Source: Goodfellowiella coeruleoviolacea (lineage in GTDB: Bacteria; Actinomycetota; Actinomycetes; Mycobacteriales; Pseudonocardiaceae). From it: 64,000 bases of DNA. Numbering within the stretch: the stretch's first letter is position 1; the number at the start of each line of letters is the position of its first letter. Made by a program: the position numbers and the translations under genes. The notes under the pieces were generated by a model. That model did not search any database. It was not told where the DNA came from and saw nothing but the letters and a program-made list of their open reading frames with translations. The stretch is from NCBI RefSeq assembly GCF_024171785.1, contig NZ_JAMTCK010000003.1, positions 62,001 to 126,000 on the forward strand, read 5' to 3'. Positions 60,122 through 64,000 of the stretch are shown here, one piece after another.

Positions 60122-61798
60122 GTGGCTGAGGGCGAGGGGCGGCTGATCGCGGGGCGCTACCAGTTGCGGCAATGGCTTGGTGGCGGCGGCATGGGCGTGG
60201 TGTGGAGGGCCGAGGACCAGCTGCTCAAGCGGGAGGTGGCGATCAAGGAGGTCCGGTCGCGCGGTGGCGGCGGCGCCCCGGACTGGGAACAGGTCACCCG
60301 CGCGAAGCGCGAGGCGCTGGCCTCGGCCCGGCTGCGGCACCCCGGCATCATCACCGTGCACGACGTGGTCACCCACGACGGGCTGCCCTGGATCGTGATG
60401 GAGCTGTTGGCGGGGCCGCCGCTGGCCGACGTGCTGTACGAGGACGGGCCGATGGCGGAGGACCGCGCCGCGCGGATCGGCCTCGCCGTGCTCGACGCGC
60501 TGGATGCCGCCCACCGGCAGGGCATCCTGCACCGCGACGTCAAACCCGGCAACATCATGTTCGACGGTGACCGGGTCGTGCTCACCGATTTCGGCATCGC
60601 CGTGATGGACGACGCCAGTGCCCTCACCGGAACCAACCAGCTGATCGGCGCGCCCGAGTACATCGCCCCGGAACGCATCTCCGGGCAGTCCGCCTCTCCG
60701 GCCTCCGACCTGTGGGCGCTCGGGGTGACGATCTACAAGATGCTGGTCGGGCGCTCCCCGTTCCAGCGCACCGACACGGCGGCCACGCTGGCCGCGGTGC
60801 TCGCGCACGATCCCGAGCCGCCGCCGAACGCCGACCGGTTGTGGCCGGTCATCAAGGGCCTGCTGGCCCGGGACCCGGCCGACCGGCTCACCGCCGAGGA
60901 CGTCCGCGCCATGCTGACCGAGGCACTGACCGAGCTGCCGCCGAGCACCGCGGACCGCCTGGTGAGACCAGGTGAGCGCCTGGTCAGCGCGGAGCCGTCC
61001 GGGCTGGTCGGGCGTGCGGCGCCGCCCCCGGTCGCGCCGTCGGACCCCACCGACCCGAGCTACGAGCTGACCCGACCGGCGGGCCGGCGTGGGTTGCCCG
61101 TTGTGGTGGGCCTGGCCGCCGCCCTGGTCGTGGTCGCCGTGGTGGTGCTGTGGCTGACCGCACCGCTGCGGGGGGCGACGAACCAGGCCACCGACCAGAA
61201 CCCCGGCCAGCGGACGTCAGGGGCACCGACCACGCCACCCAGCATGGCATCCAGCACGACATCCACCGGGGCATCGACCGGGGCGGAGCTGGCCGGGCCG
61301 CCCCTCACGCCGTACCGGGAACCCGGCTACGCCATCAGCGTGCCGGCGGACTGGACCCGCAGCGCGTCCGAACAGGGCACGCTCAGCGATGTGGTCTGGA
61401 CGGCCAAGCCAACCGACCCGCGGGCCGCGGTGCTGACCGTGCAGGTCCAACGCGACGGGGGCCGGGCGGGCAGCACCGCGCTCGCCTACCTCGCCGACCG
61501 GGACCAGGGGGAGAGCGCGAATCGGGACAACGTCGACTACCAGCGCGTCGGTCTGCGCGAACTCGCGCCGACGGGCAGCGGGGGCAGCGCGGCCGAACTG
61601 GAGTACACCTACGCCGACCGCACCGGAGAACACCGGTTCCGCTACCAGATCCGGGCGGTGGTGACCGGCTCCGGAACCCTGTACGCGCTCACCTTCTCGC
61701 TCCACGTCCGCGACAACGCCCAGACCCTGGAGGCACAGTGGCAGGCGGCGCAACCGGTGCTGGCTCGGATCCGGGACAGCTTCCAGCTGACAGCCTGA
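60122..61798 (+). CDS. Eukaryotic-type Ser/Thr protein kinase, membrane-anchored
   Basis: 558 residues from GTG 60122. Kinase domain (about 11-270): glycine loop LGGGGMGVVW, Lys42, catalytic loop LHRDVKPGN (HRD at 137-139), DFG at about 156-158, APEYIAPERI, and SDLWALGVTIYKML. After a linker come a membrane helix (VVVGLAAALVVVAVVVLWL) and a Thr/Ser-rich stalk. An extracellular ~150-residue domain follows (YREPGYAISVPADWTRSASE; TALAYLADRDQGESANRDNVDYQRV; ARIRDSF), of the type found in PknB-like kinases without PASTA repeats. It probably phosphorylates cytosolic targets in response to an outside signal. Confidence 0.93.
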   Translation: MAEGEGRLIAGRYQLRQWLGGGGMGVVWRAEDQLLKREVAIKEVRSRGGGGAPDWEQVTRAKREALASARLRHPGIITVHDVVTHDGLPWIVMELLAGPPLADVLYEDGPMAEDRAARIGLAVLDALDAAHRQGILHRDVKPGNIMFDGDRVVLTDFGIAVMDDASALTGTNQLIGAPEYIAPERISGQSASPASDLWALGVTIYKMLVGRSPFQRTDTAATLAAVLAHDPEPPPNADRLWPVIKGLLARDPADRLTAEDVRAMLTEALTELPPSTADRLVRPGERLVSAEPSGLVGRAAPPPVAPSDPTDPSYELTRPAGRRGLPVVVGLAAALVVVAVVVLWLTAPLRGATNQATDQNPGQRTSGAPTTPPSMASSTTSTGASTGAELAGPPLTPYREPGYAISVPADWTRSASEQGTLSDVVWTAKPTDPRAAVLTVQVQRDGGRAGSTALAYLADRDQGESANRDNVDYQRVGLRELAPTGSGGSAAELEYTYADRTGEHRFRYQIRAVVTGSGTLYALTFSLHVRDNAQTLEAQWQAAQPVLARIRDSFQLTA

Positions 61799-61872
61799 CC
61801 GTTTCCGCTGGCGGCGAGCTGCGCGGCGGGAACGGGGACCGGTCCCGGGGAGCGTCCCTAGCCTCGGGTGGC

Positions 61873-64000
61873 GTGAGGGACGGGAAGTCGTCGGCACCAC
61901 CGGGGGGCGGGTCGAGGCGCGCCACCGACCCCAGCGGGACCGGGCAGCGGGCTGGCTGGCGCGGTGGTGTGCCGTTCGTGCTGTTCGCGCTGGTGACCGT
62001 GGCGGCGCTGGTTGGCGCGCTCACCGCGGCCACCAACCAGCTCGCCGCCGCCCAGTTCGCCACGACTGGCCACTGGGTGTTCAACTCCGCGCTCCAGACG
62101 GTGTTCCACGTCGACGGCGCGACCACCAACATCGACGCGCGCGCCGCCGTGCCCGGTGATCCCGGCAGCCAGGTGGTGCAGGGCGACAACAGCGGGTACG
62201 TGGTCGGCGGCAGCCAGATCACCGAGTTCGACAAAGCTGGCCTCGCGCCGCAGCGGACGATGACCCCGCCCGCGGCCGAGGTGCCGCTGGGCATCGAGGT
62301 CGTTGGCGGGCCGTACCTGGTGTACCGGAACGCGGGCAAGATCGTGCGGCTCGGCGACCCGCCGGCCACGGTGTCCGCGGGCGGCCCGGTCAGCGACCCG
62401 GTGGCCACCGAGGACGGCACGCTGTGGCTGCACCGCACCGGGGTGGGCGTGATCTGCACGCTGCCCAGGGACGCGGACAGCGTGTCGGCGTGCCCGGTGT
62501 CCGTGCCCGGCGACCACGCCGGGGCGCTGGCCCTGGTCGGCGACCGGCCCACCTTCGTGGACCTGTTCGCCGGCACGCTGCACCCGATCGCCGGGGACCA
62601 GCTGGGCGCGGGTGTGCCGATCGGCGTTCCGCTCTCGCCGAACTCGCGCCTCGCCGCCAACGACGTGGCCGGGCGGGTGGTCATCCTCGACCCGGCCCGG
62701 CACAGCATCGTGCTGGCCGACACCGCGAACCCGCCGGCCCCGCCGGTGACCGTGGCGCTGCCCGGCGGCGACTACGACGGCCCGCTGTCCACCGGTTCGG
62801 CGGTCGTCCTCGTCGACCGGCGGAACGGCAGCGTGCTGACGTTCGGCGCGGACGGCACCAGGAAGGACGAGAAGCCGATCCGGCGGCAGCCCGGAGAGCG
62901 GCAGCCCGGCCCACAGCGGCAGCCCGGACAGCAGCAGCCCGGACAACCCCGGCTCAGCCGCGGCGAGGACGACCGGGTGTACGTGGAGGACGCCGAGGGC
63001 ACGCAGGTGTTGGTGGTGGCCGAGGACGGCAGCGTCCGGGACGTCCCGGTGCTCGGCACGCCCGAGGTGCCGGCCCCGCAACCCGACGAGCGGACCGACC
63101 AGCGCCAGGACCAGTCGGTCGCGCTGCCCGCCGACCAGCCCGGGGCTCAGCCGGGAAACCAGCGGGCAGGGCCGCCGCGCACCGACCAGCGTGCTCCGGT
63201 CACCCCGCCGCGCACCGCCGCCCAGCCGCCGCCCGCCCAGCCGCCACCCACACCGCGGCCACCCGCCCAGAAACCGCCGGAGCAGCCACCCACCCAGCCA
63301 CCGAGTCCGCCGGGCGCGCCGACCGAGGTGTCGGCCTCGGCCGGGGACGGGTCGGCCACGGTGACCTGGGCGCCGGCCCCGAACAACCGGGCGCCGATCA
63401 CCGCCTACCGGGTGTCCTGGCAGGCCAGCAACGGCCGGACCGGCGAGATCACCGTGGCCGGCACCGCGCGTCGGGCGACCGTCACCGGCCTGGCCAACGG
63501 CGTGCGCCACACGCTCACCGTGGCGGCGACCAACCGGGTCGGCACCGGCCCAGGCGCGTCGGCCGACCCGGTGACCCCGACCGCCCCGGTCTCCCCGGCC
63601 GACGCACCGACCAACCTGAAGGCCACGTACGACGTGGACGACCGGCCGACCCGCGACGTCCAGCTGAGCTGGCGGCAGCCCGCGCTCAACGGCGGCACGC
63701 TGGTGCACTACGAGGTCACCGGCACCGGCCTGGGCACCCGCCAGGTGACCGGAACGCAGACCGTGTACCCGCAGCTGGAGGCGGCTCGCGTGTACACCTT
63801 CACGGTGCGCGCGGTGACCAGGACGCCGGACGGGCAGCTCCGCACCGGCGAGTCCGCGTCGCTGACGGTCAAGGACGAGCAGCCGGCGACCCCCACCGCC
63901 ACGGTCGCGATCAGCCGGGGGCGGGACGGCGAGACCGACAACTGCCATCCGCCGCAGTGCTCGTTCATCAACGCGGCCATCACCGGCCTGGAGCCCAACA
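61873..64000 (+). CDS. Membrane-anchored fibronectin type III protein, 3' end outside window
   Basis: At least 709 residues are open from GTG 61873, 75 bp after the kinase; the gene runs off the right edge. Membrane helix at about 34-56 (VPFVLFALVTVAALVGALTAA). Residues about 75-330 look like a beta-propeller (VVQGDNSGYVVGGSQITEF; DGTLWLHRTGVGVICTLP; VDRRNGSVLTFGADG). A Gln/Pro-rich region (about 335-480, with RQPGQQQPGQ and PPPAQPPPTPRPPAQ) follows. Two FN3 domains come next (GAPTEVSASAGDGSATVTWAPAPNN; DAPTNLKATYDVDDRPTRDVQLSW), then a Cys-containing stretch. Proteins of this type often precede MoxR/DUF58 genes in actinobacteria; that cannot be checked here. Confidence 0.82.
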   Translation, partial: MRDGKSSAPPGGGSRRATDPSGTGQRAGWRGGVPFVLFALVTVAALVGALTAATNQLAAAQFATTGHWVFNSALQTVFHVDGATTNIDARAAVPGDPGSQVVQGDNSGYVVGGSQITEFDKAGLAPQRTMTPPAAEVPLGIEVVGGPYLVYRNAGKIVRLGDPPATVSAGGPVSDPVATEDGTLWLHRTGVGVICTLPRDADSVSACPVSVPGDHAGALALVGDRPTFVDLFAGTLHPIAGDQLGAGVPIGVPLSPNSRLAANDVAGRVVILDPARHSIVLADTANPPAPPVTVALPGGDYDGPLSTGSAVVLVDRRNGSVLTFGADGTRKDEKPIRRQPGERQPGPQRQPGQQQPGQPRLSRGEDDRVYVEDAEGTQVLVVAEDGSVRDVPVLGTPEVPAPQPDERTDQRQDQSVALPADQPGAQPGNQRAGPPRTDQRAPVTPPRTAAQPPPAQPPPTPRPPAQKPPEQPPTQPPSPPGAPTEVSASAGDGSATVTWAPAPNNRAPITAYRVSWQASNGRTGEITVAGTARRATVTGLANGVRHTLTVAATNRVGTGPGASADPVTPTAPVSPADAPTNLKATYDVDDRPTRDVQLSWRQPALNGGTLVHYEVTGTGLGTRQVTGTQTVYPQLEAARVYTFTVRAVTRTPDGQLRTGESASLTVKDEQPATPTATVAISRGRDGETDNCHPPQCSFINAAITGLEPN

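Noticed and set aside
61858-63948. Long open frame of about 696 codons on the minus strand
   Set aside because: It is Gly/Arg/Val/Ala-rich shadow translation; the plus-strand frame from 61873 has FN3 domains, a membrane helix and proper codon bias.

Overview
This window is chromosomal DNA from a GC-rich actinobacterium, most likely of the Pseudonocardiaceae. Codon use has G or C at nearly every third position. Family-typical genes include a Bpa-type proteasome activator with a GQYL tail, an EspG/PPE-type ESX substrate operon, LAxTG (sortase E type) surface proteins, a Cys-Gln thioester (TQXA) adhesin-like protein and a eukaryotic-type Ser/Thr kinase. From memory, the order wzm-wzt-bpa / aminotransferase-like / quinone oxidoreductase at 1-6100 mirrors the Rv3777-Rv3783 neighbourhood of Mycobacterium tuberculosis. 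The aromatic/histidinol-phosphate aminotransferase (26.1-27.1 kb) and prephenate dehydrogenase (52-53 kb) are further aromatic amino acid genes. Genus cannot be decided from the sequence alone.

Layout. 0-6.8 kb: envelope polysaccharide ABC exporter (truncated by the window start), bpa, a PLP-fold protein lacking its lysine, a methyltransferase, a quinone oxidoreductase and an acetyltransferase. 6.9-14.0 kb: secreted M28 peptidase, YpfJ-like metalloprotease, a TetR/SDR divergent pair with two operators, a secreted 5'-nucleotidase and a MarR regulator. 14.0-18.6 kb: an integrated island at tRNA-Ser(UGA), bounded by a perfect 54-bp direct repeat of the tRNA 3' part. It has AT-rich foreign genes, no recognisable integrase, a fragment of a DndB/DGQHR-like gene, a truncated regulator, a NUDIX hydrolase, an HD hydrolase, and a 450-residue protein with a HEPN-like C-terminus. 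18.7-24 kb: a damaged HAD gene, two tandem paralogous surface proteins (one with an LAxTG anchor, one without) and a lipoprotein.

24-33 kb: small enzymes, a TauE/SafE permease with a MarR-like palindrome, hisC/pat, a dienelactone-hydrolase-like protein with Asp in place of the nucleophile Cys, the ESX triad, and acetoacetyl-CoA synthetase. 33.0-33.6 kb: tRNA-Ser(GCU), tRNA-Arg(ACG), a strong terminator, a structured element and an orphan three-repeat type I-E-like CRISPR array. 33.7-44.5 kb: a VOC protein, a SUKH (SMI1/KNR4) protein, a secreted nuclease with excalibur domain, a MerR regulator, two PQQ-propeller proteins, malate dehydrogenase, and the thioester protein behind a roughly 1-kb non-coding stretch.

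44-64 kb: an MT0933-type protein, a glycolipid-binding-like protein, a thiolase lacking its second cysteine, a TetR/VOC pair, an FN3 protein, a NarL-type two-component system, tyrA, a seven-repeat RCC1 protein, an ABC-F ATPase, a methyltransferase, and a signalling/cell-surface cluster (HTH-TM protein, TM protein, Ser/Thr kinase, FN3 protein cut by the window end).

The most likely site of something undescribed is the 14.0-18.6 kb tRNA-Ser island. All family assignments come from reading the translations; no database search was run.
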